Below, one piece after another: positions 8,810 to 17,739 of a stretch of 64,000 bases of DNA. Under the pieces are notes generated by a model. That model ran no database searches, was not told the origin of the DNA, and saw only the letters and a program-made list of their open reading frames with translations. Origin of the DNA: Methylobacter sp. (GTDB lineage: Bacteria; Pseudomonadota; Gammaproteobacteria; Methylococcales; Methylomonadaceae); NCBI GenBank assembly GCA_030653985.1, contig JAURYJ010000075.1:21882-85881 (forward strand), written 5' to 3'. A program made the position numbers and the translations under genes. Within the stretch, counting starts at the first letter, position 1. Every line of letters starts with the position of its first letter.

Positions 8810-10303
8810 CTAATCGGTTTTACTCACATCAAGGTTCGATTCCCAACCGCCACCTAAAGCCTTGTATAATGCCACCAGCGCTGTCGCCGTCGCGGTTTCG
8901 CTCTGGGCCAGACGGTCCTGGTCTTGCAACAGACGCAATTCGGTATCCAATACCGTCAGAAAATCGCTGATGCCTTCCGTAAAACGCAGATGAGCCAGTT
9001 CATGAGCTCTTTCGCTGGCCGTAGCCGCCGAAGTGAGCAATCCTCGCCGGACTCGCGCCCGGTTGTAATTTACCAGCGCATTTTCCGTTTCTTCCAAAGC
9101 GCTCAGCACCGTCTGCTCGTACTGGGCCAGACTGGCCTCGGCACGGGCATCGGCGGCTTTAATGCGAGCATACACATGACCTAGATCCAGCGCTGCCCAA
9201 CTGATTTTTGGGCCCAAGGAATAAGCATCCGACCGAGCCGCTCCTATAGCCGAAAAAGTACTAGCCTCTAGTGAGATAGTGCCGACGAAGGTTACCCGTG
9301 GAAACAGATCAGCGGTAGCAACGCCGATGCGGGCAGTCGCCGCAGCCAGCGTTCGTTCGGCGATGCGAATGTCAGGTCGGCGGCGCAATAGCTCCGCCGG
9401 CTGACCGATATGGATAGTCTTGGGAATCTTAGGCAGTGGCGCAGACTTCGACAGCTTCTGTGTCAGGGCGCCAGGAAACTGCCCGGTAAGTACACTAAGG
9501 CGATGCATGGCCTGATGAATGCCGTTCTCCAGAGGCGGAATAATGGCCAGAGTGGAATCAAGCTGAGCTGTTGCCCTCGACGTATCGAGTTCGGTACCGC
9601 GCCCATTTTCAAGTCTTACCTGGGTTATTTTCAGCGTTTTAGCCTGGTTTTCAGCGTTCTTTTTCGCCGTCATCAACTGGTTTTGCAGACCCCGCAATTC
9701 AAAATAATTTCTCGCTACCTCGGCGATCAGGCTAACGCCGAGATCCCGAAGGCTGGCTTCCTGCGCATCGACTTCATCGCTGCTCGCTTCCACATTACGA
9801 CGCACACGGCCAAAGAAATCGACTTCCCAAAAAGCGTCGAAACCGACGTTGTAGAGTTTAAGCTCACGCGGAGCGAAAGACAGGTTGTTCATAGCACCGG
9901 CACTGCGTTTCTGATCGGTGTAATTAGCATGTGAACTCACGATAGGCGCCAAATTCAGCCCAGCATCCATATACAAAGCTCGTGCCTCTCTAAGATTAGC
10001 GCGGGCGACCTGGAGATCTCGGTTGTGCTGCACCGTCTGATCGACAAGCTGGGTTAGCTCCTTATCTTCAAACAGTTTCCACCACGCTACGTCCACACCT
10101 TGCACAGAAAATTCCGGGTTATTGGCATTGACGAAAGCTGGGCCGGCATCGGTTGTTGGCGTCTTATAATCGGGGCCTACCGCGCAGGCACTCAACAGCG
10201 CGGCCGCGCAGAGAACTACCGGACCAACAAACCTACTTCGTTTAAGCGCAACGATGACAGTATTTCCAAATTGCATGACGGGGCGAAATTCTACGGAGTG
10301 CAT
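8810..10303 (-). CDS. RND efflux system outer membrane lipoprotein (OprM/NodT family)
   Basis: A 497-residue outer-membrane channel that completes the tripartite pump. The lipobox LLSACA follows a hydrophobic signal segment, and the mature chain begins AVGPDYKTP, typical of NodT/OprM lipoproteins. Two OEP repeats follow, with AELLRRRPDIRIAERTLAAA in the middle. I chose the internal ATG at 10303 because AAGGA lies six bases upstream; an ATG at 10321 that overlaps the pump stop (ATGA) is an alternative. It is the last gene of the operon with the adaptor and the pump. Confidence 0.92.
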   Translation of the reverse strand: MHSVEFRPVMQFGNTVIVALKRSRFVGPVVLCAAALLSACAVGPDYKTPTTDAGPAFVNANNPEFSVQGVDVAWWKLFEDKELTQLVDQTVQHNRDLQVARANLREARALYMDAGLNLAPIVSSHANYTDQKRSAGAMNNLSFAPRELKLYNVGFDAFWEVDFFGRVRRNVEASSDEVDAQEASLRDLGVSLIAEVARNYFELRGLQNQLMTAKKNAENQAKTLKITQVRLENGRGTELDTSRATAQLDSTLAIIPPLENGIHQAMHRLSVLTGQFPGALTQKLSKSAPLPKIPKTIHIGQPAELLRRRPDIRIAERTLAAATARIGVATADLFPRVTFVGTISLEASTFSAIGAARSDAYSLGPKISWAALDLGHVYARIKAADARAEASLAQYEQTVLSALEETENALVNYNRARVRRGLLTSAATASERAHELAHLRFTEGISDFLTVLDTELRLLQDQDRLAQSETATATALVALYKALGGGWESNLDVSKTD

Positions 10304-10317
10304 CTTTATTCCTTGGC

Positions 10318-13300
10318 TCATAAGTCGGCACCAGAAGAAGGCTCATGGGGCAGCAAGCCCTTAGCCTTTTGCCTACGTTGCGAAAAACCCTGGGCGATCA
10401 CGTAGAACACCGGCGTTAACAGCAAACCAAATAAGGTCACACCCAACATGCCGCTAAACATCGTCGTACCCAGCAGCTGCCGCGATTCCGCGCCAGCTCC
10501 TTGAGCGATCACCAACGGAAATACACCCATGATAAAAGCAAACGAGGTCATCAAAATGGGCCGCAGCCGAATTTTTGATGCTTCTATGACCGCATCAAAG
10601 CGGTTAAGTCCGTCTTCCTGGCGCCGCTTGGCAAATTCCACAATAAGGATGGCGTTCTTGCTGGCCAAGCCCACCAGCACGATGAAGCCGACCTGGGTAA
10701 AAATATTATTGTCCATGTCGCGTAACCAAACGCCGGCCAAGGCAGACAAGATGCACATAGGTACGATCAGAATCACCGCAAAGGGCAATGACCAGCTTTC
10801 ATACTGGGCTGCCAAGGCCAAAAATACAAAGATGACACTCAGCGGAAAAACCAACAGGGCGACGTTTCCGGCCAACACTTGTTGCAAACTGAGTTCAGTC
10901 CATTCAAAATCGAATCCCGGCGGCAACTCTGCGCCCATGAGCTGATTCATGATGGTGATCGCCTGACCGGAACTCACTCCCGGTAAGGTACTGCCATTAA
11001 TTTCAGCCGCAGGATACATGTTGTAGCGTGTAATTTTGTCAGGACCGGTAATTTCTTTAACCGACATAAGGGAACCCAGCGGCACCATACCGCCTTGAAG
11101 ATTCCGTGTCTTCAAAGCAGTGATGTCTACCGGTTTCATCCGAAAATCCGAATCGGCCTGCGCCACCACCTGATAGGTTCGGCCAAAACTATTAAAATCA
11201 TTGACATACATAGACCCCAGATAGATCTGCAAGGTATCGAACACCTCTTTCAACGGCACGTCCATAGACATGGCTCGGGTACGATCTACGTCCAGAAAAA
11301 GTTGCGGCACTTCAGCGCGAAAAGTGGTAAACAGTCCGACCAAACCGGGTTGTTCATTGCCCTTGGCGATGAGTTCGTTGACCGTGCTCTGTAGTGCGTC
11401 GACACCCGCGTTGGTGCGATCCTGAACTTGCAGTTTAAAACCGCCGGTCGAACTCATGCCCCGGATGGGCGGCGGAGCAAAGACGGCAATATGGGCACCT
11501 TCGACCTGAGCAAGGCGCTCATTGAGGCTGGTAATAATGGCATTGGCATGAAGTTCAGGATGACCGACGCGCTGGTCAAAGTCATCCAGCAGCGTAAACA
11601 TCGTTGCGACATTGGACTGACTGGAACCACTCAGGATCGAAAAACCGGCGTAGGCGATGACATGTTTAACGCCTTTAGTTTCCCTAATAATACGGGTAGC
11701 CTGCTGAACCACGTCCTGGGTGCGTGCTAAAGATGCCGCATCGGGTAACTGCGCATACAGAATCAGGTAACCCTGATCCTGTTGAGGAATAAAACCCGTC
11801 GGCACCTTTTCAAAGGCCAGAAAGTTGAGCCCGTTGAGACCGACATAGACCACTAAAACGACCACCGTCATGCGAACCAGCCTTCCGACTAAGCGCCCGT
11901 AGCCCGCACTGAATGAATCAAAGAACCGGTTAAAGGCTCTGAAAAACCAGCCGAACAGTCGATCAAGCAGCCGCGTGAACGCATCTTTATTGCCGTGCGC
12001 CCGATCCAACAGCAGCGCGCACAAAGCCGGACTCAGGGTCAGCGAATTGAACGTCGAGATCACCGTGGAAATGGCAATAGTCAGGGCAAACTGCTTGTAG
12101 AAAGCGCCGGAAACGCCAGTGATAAAAGCGGTGGGAATGAACACCGCGACCAAAACCAGAGACGTGGCAATAATCGGACCTACGACTTCGGTCATCGCCT
12201 TTCGGGTTGCATCCCGAGCCGATAAACCCAGGGCAATATGGCGTTCCACGTTCTCTACCACCACGATGGCGTCGTCCACCACAATGCCGATAGCAAGTAC
12301 CAGTCCGAATAACGATAAAGTGTTCAGTGACAAACCCAATGCCGACATCACCGCGAACGTGCCGATTAAAGACACCGGTACCGCAAGTAGCGGGATAACA
12401 GTCGCGCGCCAGCTCTGCAAAAATATCACCACAACCAGAACCACCAACAGCATAGCCTCAAACAGCGTCTTGACTACTGCACTGATCGACTGCTGTACAA
12501 AGACAACGGTATCGTAAATAAGCAGATAATCAAGACCTTCCGGGAAACGCGGCTTCATCTGCTCCATCGCGGCGACCACTGCTTTTTTAGTGTCTAGTGC
12601 GTTGGAGCCGGGCAGTTGGAAGACCGCGAGACCCACGCTAGGTTCGCCGTCCAACAGCAGTCCAGAGCTGTAATCCTTAGCGCCCAACTCGATGCGGGCG
12701 ACGTCTTTGAGCTGAGTCACTTGGCCATTTTTCCCGGCTTTGATAATGATATCGGCGAACTCCTCCGCTTCCATCAGGCGTCCCGTGGTCGTGACCGTGT
12801 ACTGAAAATCGGTGTTTTCCTGCGTGGGTTGTTGCCCCACCACGCCGGCCGCGACCTGAATATTCTGTTCCCGGATAGCATTAACCACATCGCTGGCAGT
12901 CAGATTACGTGCAGCAACTTTCTCTGGATTCAGCCAGATACGCATGCTGTAGTCTCGGGCGCCAAATACCAGAATTTCACCCACACCGGGCAATCGCGCC
13001 AGCTTATCCTTGATTTGCAACAACGCGTAATTACTTAAATACACACTGTCATAGCGCTTATCTGGAGAAACCAGGTTGACCACCAGACTCAAGTCGGGAC
13101 TGCGTTTTTTGACGCTGATGCCTTGTCGGCTGACTTCCTGGGGTAATTTTGGCTCGGCTAAAGCGACCCGATTTTGCACCAGCACCTGTGCTTTATCCAG
13201 GTCAGTACCCGGTTTAAAGGTAATGGTAAGCGCCATGTTGCCGCTGTTGGTGGACTGAGAGGACATATATAACATATCCTCGACACCATTCACTTCCTGC

Positions 13301-13506
13301 TCGATAGGCGTCGCCACGGTTTCGGCCACCACCTTGGCATTGGCACCAGGATAAACCGTGCTCACGACTACGGTGGGCGGTGCAATCTCGGGATATTGGG
13401 CAATAGGCAGGTTAATCAGCGCGAGGCTTCCGACCAGGACAATGATGATGGATAATACCGCTGCAAAAATGGGGCGGTCGATGAAAAAGTGGGTGAATCG
13501 GTTCAT
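10318..13506 (-). CDS. RND multidrug efflux pump, HAE1 family inner-membrane transporter
   Basis: A 1062-residue proton-driven exporter like AcrB/MexB. It opens with MNRFTHFFIDRPIFA, and the twelve-helix, two-loop layout is evident. The proton-relay residues are present: the Asp pair in GIVVDDAIVVVEN (about residue 410) and the Lys of LASKNAILIVEFAKRR in the second half. The porter loops contain ATPIEQEVNGVEDMLYMSS. The length is normal. It overlaps the adaptor gene by four bases (ATGA) and the outer-membrane gene follows, so this is a complete efflux operon. The substrate cannot be told from sequence; hydrophobic or amphiphilic drugs are usual. Confidence 0.96.
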   Translation of the reverse strand: MNRFTHFFIDRPIFAAVLSIIIVLVGSLALINLPIAQYPEIAPPTVVVSTVYPGANAKVVAETVATPIEQEVNGVEDMLYMSSQSTNSGNMALTITFKPGTDLDKAQVLVQNRVALAEPKLPQEVSRQGISVKKRSPDLSLVVNLVSPDKRYDSVYLSNYALLQIKDKLARLPGVGEILVFGARDYSMRIWLNPEKVAARNLTASDVVNAIREQNIQVAAGVVGQQPTQENTDFQYTVTTTGRLMEAEEFADIIIKAGKNGQVTQLKDVARIELGAKDYSSGLLLDGEPSVGLAVFQLPGSNALDTKKAVVAAMEQMKPRFPEGLDYLLIYDTVVFVQQSISAVVKTLFEAMLLVVLVVVIFLQSWRATVIPLLAVPVSLIGTFAVMSALGLSLNTLSLFGLVLAIGIVVDDAIVVVENVERHIALGLSARDATRKAMTEVVGPIIATSLVLVAVFIPTAFITGVSGAFYKQFALTIAISTVISTFNSLTLSPALCALLLDRAHGNKDAFTRLLDRLFGWFFRAFNRFFDSFSAGYGRLVGRLVRMTVVVLVVYVGLNGLNFLAFEKVPTGFIPQQDQGYLILYAQLPDAASLARTQDVVQQATRIIRETKGVKHVIAYAGFSILSGSSQSNVATMFTLLDDFDQRVGHPELHANAIITSLNERLAQVEGAHIAVFAPPPIRGMSSTGGFKLQVQDRTNAGVDALQSTVNELIAKGNEQPGLVGLFTTFRAEVPQLFLDVDRTRAMSMDVPLKEVFDTLQIYLGSMYVNDFNSFGRTYQVVAQADSDFRMKPVDITALKTRNLQGGMVPLGSLMSVKEITGPDKITRYNMYPAAEINGSTLPGVSSGQAITIMNQLMGAELPPGFDFEWTELSLQQVLAGNVALLVFPLSVIFVFLALAAQYESWSLPFAVILIVPMCILSALAGVWLRDMDNNIFTQVGFIVLVGLASKNAILIVEFAKRRQEDGLNRFDAVIEASKIRLRPILMTSFAFIMGVFPLVIAQGAGAESRQLLGTTMFSGMLGVTLFGLLLTPVFYVIAQGFSQRRQKAKGLLPHEPSSGADL

Positions 13507-14672
13507 GGTTTCACCCCTTCTGTTTGTCCTGATAGCGAGATGCGTTCTGGATTCACCTTAATACCCGGCTTAAGCTTTTGGATACCTTCGATAACCGCCC
13601 ATTCTTCAGACGTCAACCCTTCGATGATCACGCGGGACTCGCCGATATGAGCGCCGAGTACCACCTTGCGATATTCCACCTGATTTTCCTGATTCACTAC
13701 CCAGATGAAGCGTTGCGCCAGATCCGTGCCAATAGCCCGATCAGGAAGCAAAATAGCGCGGTACGGAGCGCTCGCACGAACCCGCAGCCGGGCAAAAAAA
13801 CCGGGACTTAACAATTCGTCCGGGTTGGCGAATACGCCTCGCAATGAAAGTGTGCCGGTAGCCGTATCTGCACGCGGCGATATATAATCGAGATGACCTT
13901 GGTGAGGAAAGCTAGGTTCATCGGCTACAGCCAACTCCACCGGCGTCTGTTCATCGCCTAGATTACCTTGACCGCTTTTCTTGGCCTGACGCCGGTATTT
14001 CAGTACCGAGCGTTCGTCCGCATCCACGTAAACATAGACGGGATCGGTAGAGACGATGAAAGTCAACAAGGTTGCATCGCCTCCGCCACCGTTAACCAAA
14101 TTGCCGGCAGTGATTAATTCGCGACCGATCCGGCCGCTTATCGGGGAGCGTACCTGAGTAAACTCCAGGTTCAAACGTGCCGTGTAAACACTGGCTTTTG
14201 CAGACTGAACGGCTGCACCGGTTTCTTGCAGGCCCTTGCTCCGGGCATCATGTTCTTCTTCGGAGATGGCTTTGACGCGAAACAAACGCTCGGCGCGCGA
14301 CAGGTCATTTTTTGCCAATTCGTGCTTGGACTTGGCGCGTTGCAGTTCAGCTTCGGCATAGTTCAATTGAGCGGTGAACGGTTTCGGATCGATCTGGAAC
14401 AAAAGATCGTCCTGATTGACCCTGTCTCCTGCCTTGAAGTTGACTTTATCCAGATAGCCGCTGACCCGGGCGCGTACGTCTACTGAATTAACCGCTTCGA
14501 TGCGGCCCGTGTATTCATCCCACTCGGTGACATCTTGCGACAGAGCTTGAGCGATTTTGACCTTGGGTAACTGCCCTTGCCTTGGCTGTGAACCCGAATC
14601 ATCAGGGTTTCCGCATCCGACCATAACCATCAGAATGACAGTGGCTAACAGGCCATTTCGTGTGCGTTGCAT
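13503..14672 (-). CDS. RND efflux periplasmic adaptor lipoprotein (AcrA/MexA family)
   Basis: A 389-residue membrane-fusion protein. The lipobox VMVGCG near residue 20 is followed by the barrel-sandwich (lipoyl) half-motifs GRIEAVNSVDVRARVSGYL and FTQVRSPISGRIG, which flank a helical hairpin. I chose the ATG at 14672 because AAAAGGATAG precedes it and it gives a clean lipoprotein signal; an upstream ATG at 14708 would add 12 residues and lies in the operator region. It is the first gene of the efflux operon and is divergent from a TetR regulator. Confidence 0.93.
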   Translation of the reverse strand: MQRTRNGLLATVILMVMVGCGNPDDSGSQPRQGQLPKVKIAQALSQDVTEWDEYTGRIEAVNSVDVRARVSGYLDKVNFKAGDRVNQDDLLFQIDPKPFTAQLNYAEAELQRAKSKHELAKNDLSRAERLFRVKAISEEEHDARSKGLQETGAAVQSAKASVYTARLNLEFTQVRSPISGRIGRELITAGNLVNGGGGDATLLTFIVSTDPVYVYVDADERSVLKYRRQAKKSGQGNLGDEQTPVELAVADEPSFPHQGHLDYISPRADTATGTLSLRGVFANPDELLSPGFFARLRVRASAPYRAILLPDRAIGTDLAQRFIWVVNQENQVEYRKVVLGAHIGESRVIIEGLTSEEWAVIEGIQKLKPGIKVNPERISLSGQTEGVKP

Positions 14673-14723
14673 GACTATCCTTTTAATAAAAACAAAACGG
14701 TAAGACATATTACCATTTAATTT

Positions 14724-14751
14724 AAGGTATGCTTTATAATTTAAATACCTT
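14724..14751. promoter_or_regulatory. Palindromic operator with embedded -10 between the efflux operon and tetR
   Basis: Arms AAGGTAT and ATACCTT are separated by 14 bases, and the spacer holds TATAAT (14735-14740), a good -10 element for the tetR direction. A palindrome of this size between divergent tetR and pump genes fits a TetR-type operator that controls both. No -35 match is obvious. Confidence 0.55.
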
Positions 14752-14770
14752 CATTTCGTGAGCATTACCT

Positions 14771-15415
14771 ATGATTAAATGCGGACGACCTCGCAAAGGC
14801 GAAGAACTGATAAGTCGAGATCGGTTACTGGACACCGCCTTCAGCCTGTTTCTTGAATTCGGCTACGGTAACCTCAGTCTGGAAACTATCGCTCGAGATG
14901 CGCGCGTGTCAATGCGCACTATTTACAGCCAGTTCGGCGGTAAAGCCGGACTATTCGGCGCGGTGATCAGACGCTGCAGCGACGAAATCGTCACCGACCT
15001 TTCTGACGAGTACGTCGTGGAGCGCTCGCCAAAAGAAGCATTAAGCGCATTTGCCAAACAGTTTCTATACCGTATAACCAGACCGGATATAGTGCGCATA
15101 CGCGCCATACTGATTGGCGAGTCGTTACGCTTCCCCGATATTGCCACTCAATTCTATGAGCAAGGGCCACAGCGCACCCTTGATGTTCTCACGCAGTTTT
15201 TCTCCAGGCAGCAGCAAACAGGCTATTTTGCCGCAATGGACCCGCATTTTCTCGCCGACCAATTCCTGAGCGCATTACGTAGCGAACGCTTTCAAAAACT
15301 GCAACTCGGTTTGGAACCAACGCCCGACGAAGCGGAAATCGATGCCTGGGTGCAACAAACCACTGACTTGTTTCTGCGCGGCAGCTTGAATACCAAAGAC
15401 ATCGTGGTTGAATAG
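14771..15415 (+). CDS. TetR/AcrR family transcriptional regulator
   Basis: A 214-residue repressor-type protein. The N-terminal helix-turn-helix (about residues 13-58) includes LLDTAFSLFLEFGYGNLSLETIARDARVS and MRTIYSQFGGKAGLFGAVI, the standard TetR pattern. The C-terminal ligand-binding domain is of the AcrR C-terminal type (SLRFPDIATQFYEQGP). It is divergent from the RND operon with a shared 98-base region that contains an operator-like palindrome. Local control of the pump is therefore the likely role. The inducer is unknown. Confidence 0.92.
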   Translation: MIKCGRPRKGEELISRDRLLDTAFSLFLEFGYGNLSLETIARDARVSMRTIYSQFGGKAGLFGAVIRRCSDEIVTDLSDEYVVERSPKEALSAFAKQFLYRITRPDIVRIRAILIGESLRFPDIATQFYEQGPQRTLDVLTQFFSRQQQTGYFAAMDPHFLADQFLSALRSERFQKLQLGLEPTPDEAEIDAWVQQTTDLFLRGSLNTKDIVVE

Positions 15416-15515
15416 ACCGGATGCTAAAAATATGTTTCCAAGCCAGGGTTTTTGTCATCAGGCTGAAGCCAAACCCCGACAATCCTGTCATAAAAAACAA
15501 TAAGATTGACACCAC

Positions 15516-17597
15516 ATGACCGTAAAAACGCCCGCTCAAATCAGCTTTCAACAAGGCAAACAACAACGCCAACAAGGCAATCTTGCCGCCTCTATCGACT
15601 GTTTCCGCGAAACTATCCGCCTGCAAGCTGATTTTGTCCCGGCTTACAACAACCTCGCCAATGCCTTGCAGGCTGACGGCCAAATTGAGCCAGCCATTGC
15701 GCTTTATCAGCAAGCGTTGCTGTTAGCGCCGGACATGGCGGTTTTGCATTGCAATCTGGCCAGCCTTTGGCAACTTCAAGGCGAACATCAACGCGCTATC
15801 AGCGTTTATCAACAAGCCATCGCCCTGAAACCCGATTTTTTTCTGGCATACCATAATCTGGGCAAAGCCTTGGCTGCTGAAGGTGATTTTACCCAAGCGC
15901 TAACGGCCTATCAACAGGCCATAGACTTACAACCCGCTACGCCGGAGCTTCAGTTCGAATGCGGCAACCTGTATCAGCGCTATGGTTTCATCCAAGAAGC
16001 GATTGCCTGCTACAAGGCCGAGATTCGCAACCAACCTCAATCGGCAGCCGCTTACAACAGCCTGGGCGCTGCTTTGCAACAGTGGGGCGAACTGAAATTG
16101 TCCGAGGCCGCTTACCGTCGGGCCTTGACTTTGCAGGCCGATTTCGATCTGCCGCATTTTAATCTGGGGCAACTACTGGAAGCCTCCAAACAAATGGAAG
16201 CGGCGCAAAGCCATTTTGAACAGGCGCTCGCCTTACGTCCTGACAACCTCAGAGTGTTATACCATCTCAATGCCATCCGGCAAAAACAGGCCGATTGGGA
16301 GGATTACGACGACCGCGTCGCCGAATTAAGCGCCCGTACCGAAGCTTATCTGCAACACGATAATGCCGACGCCTTACCGGCGATGATGACCTTGGCTTTT
16401 CCCTTGTCGATGCCGTTACGCACAGCCGTCGCCGAACAACTGGCCCGTCATCACGCCAAAGCGGCAGCGGCTTTACCCGAACCTTTTTCCGTACCGGTCG
16501 AGCTTAACCCGTCGCGTTTGCGCATCGGCTACGTGTCGCCCGACTTTCGTACCCATGCAGTAGGTATGCTGGTTTATGCGATGTTTCAGCAGCATCGGCG
16601 CCCCGATTTTGAGATTTTCGCTTACAGTCTGGTGCCGATCATTGACGAATGCACCGAAACCATCCGCCAAGGCTGCGACCATTTTATCGACGTTTCCTGC
16701 CAAGCGCCGCTGACCATTGCCCAGCGCATTCATGCCGACGGCATTCACATCCTGATCGATTTGGCGGGCTACACCGCCCATTCCTGCACCGACGTGTTTG
16801 CCTGTAAACCGGCGCCGGTGCAAATGCAGTTTTTGGGTTATCCGGGCACGATGGGCGCGGATTTTACCCCCTACATCATCGCCGATGCCCAGCTAATCCC
16901 CGAACATTTAGCCCAGCATTACACTGAAGAAATCATCTATTTACCGCGCGCCTGGGTGGCGTCACCTATGCCGATAGCCACTTTAATCATGCGTCGTCGC
17001 GATTTTGGCCTGCCCGAAAACGCCACCGTATTTTGTTGTTTTAACGGCACCTACAAAATCACCCCCGATGTGTTTGCCCTGTGGCTGCGGGTTTTGCAGC
17101 ACGTCCCCGGCAGCGTGTTATGGCTAAGCGATAGCGGCGACACCGTTAATAACCGTTTCCGCCAATACGCCATTAACGCTGAAATAAATCCTGACCGGCT
17201 GGTGTTTGCCGCGAACATCCCTCATGCCGAATACCTGGCCCGTTATCGCCTGGCCGACTTGTTTTTAGATACTTTGGTCTACAACGCCGGAGCCACTGCC
17301 GCCGGGGCATTATGGACGGGATTGCCGGTATTGACCTGTCCCGGCGAAAGCTATGCCGCCCGTATGGGTGCCAGCCTGTGCCACGCCGTCGGTTTGCCCG
17401 AATTGGTCTGCGCTTCAGCATTAGCCTATGAACAATTGGCGATAGAACTGGGCAATCATCCCGAACACATGGCCCAACTCAAAGCCAAACTTGCCGAATT
17501 GCTGACCGATTCGCCACTATTTCAGCCGCAAACCTTTGTCTTGGAATTAGAACAGGCGCTGCGCAAGGTCTGGCAAAAATACCGAGAGAGCCGGTAG
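15516..17597 (+). CDS. TPR-containing O-GlcNAc transferase-like glycosyltransferase (GT41/SPINDLY type)
   Basis: A 693-residue protein. Residues 3-245 form about seven tetratricopeptide repeats (for example AYNNLANALQADGQIEPAIALYQQAL). Residues from about 325 to the end form the OGT-like catalytic region, with LRIGYVSPDFRTHAVGML, DLAGYTAHSCTDVFACKPAPVQ, FLGYPGTMGADF, VFCCFNGTYKITPDVFALW and GATAAGALWTGLPVLTCPGE. The family transfers a sugar from a nucleotide sugar to Ser/Thr of cytosolic proteins. Its stop codon is the TAG inside the first bases of an 82-bp repeat (17594-17675). A TIGR03032-like gene and a giant exoprotein follow on the same strand; glycosylation of that exoprotein is an inference. 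Confidence 0.88.
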   Translation: MTVKTPAQISFQQGKQQRQQGNLAASIDCFRETIRLQADFVPAYNNLANALQADGQIEPAIALYQQALLLAPDMAVLHCNLASLWQLQGEHQRAISVYQQAIALKPDFFLAYHNLGKALAAEGDFTQALTAYQQAIDLQPATPELQFECGNLYQRYGFIQEAIACYKAEIRNQPQSAAAYNSLGAALQQWGELKLSEAAYRRALTLQADFDLPHFNLGQLLEASKQMEAAQSHFEQALALRPDNLRVLYHLNAIRQKQADWEDYDDRVAELSARTEAYLQHDNADALPAMMTLAFPLSMPLRTAVAEQLARHHAKAAAALPEPFSVPVELNPSRLRIGYVSPDFRTHAVGMLVYAMFQQHRRPDFEIFAYSLVPIIDECTETIRQGCDHFIDVSCQAPLTIAQRIHADGIHILIDLAGYTAHSCTDVFACKPAPVQMQFLGYPGTMGADFTPYIIADAQLIPEHLAQHYTEEIIYLPRAWVASPMPIATLIMRRRDFGLPENATVFCCFNGTYKITPDVFALWLRVLQHVPGSVLWLSDSGDTVNNRFRQYAINAEINPDRLVFAANIPHAEYLARYRLADLFLDTLVYNAGATAAGALWTGLPVLTCPGESYAARMGASLCHAVGLPELVCASALAYEQLAIELGNHPEHMAQLKAKLAELLTDSPLFQPQTFVLELEQALRKVWQKYRESR

Positions 17598-17675
17598 GAG
17601 CGGGCCATGCCCGCGATGAAGACGCTACAACCCTGCAATCGCTGCCCAAATGTCGCGGGCATAGCCCGCTCCTAC
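17594..17675 (+). repeat. 82-bp inverted-repeat element, copy A (GTAGGAGCGGGC family)
   Basis: The outer arms GTAGGAGCGGGC and GCCCGCTCCTAC enclose a second pair, GCCCGCGA and TCGCGGGC. A second 82-bp copy lies in the same orientation at 51929-52010 with a few differences. Bases 17595-17597 of the element are the stop codon of the preceding glycosyltransferase gene. Confidence 0.85.
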
Positions 17676-17739
17676 GGTCTCTTGGAATACCGCGCAATAG
17701 CGCACGGTAGAACCCTAAACAATAACTATAAAAAAAACC

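Noticed and set aside
9410..13258. Several plus-strand frames of 100-174 codons opposite the RND operon
   Set aside because: They lie antisense to well-conserved efflux genes, have no recognisable domain or start signal, and show basic, low-information composition.
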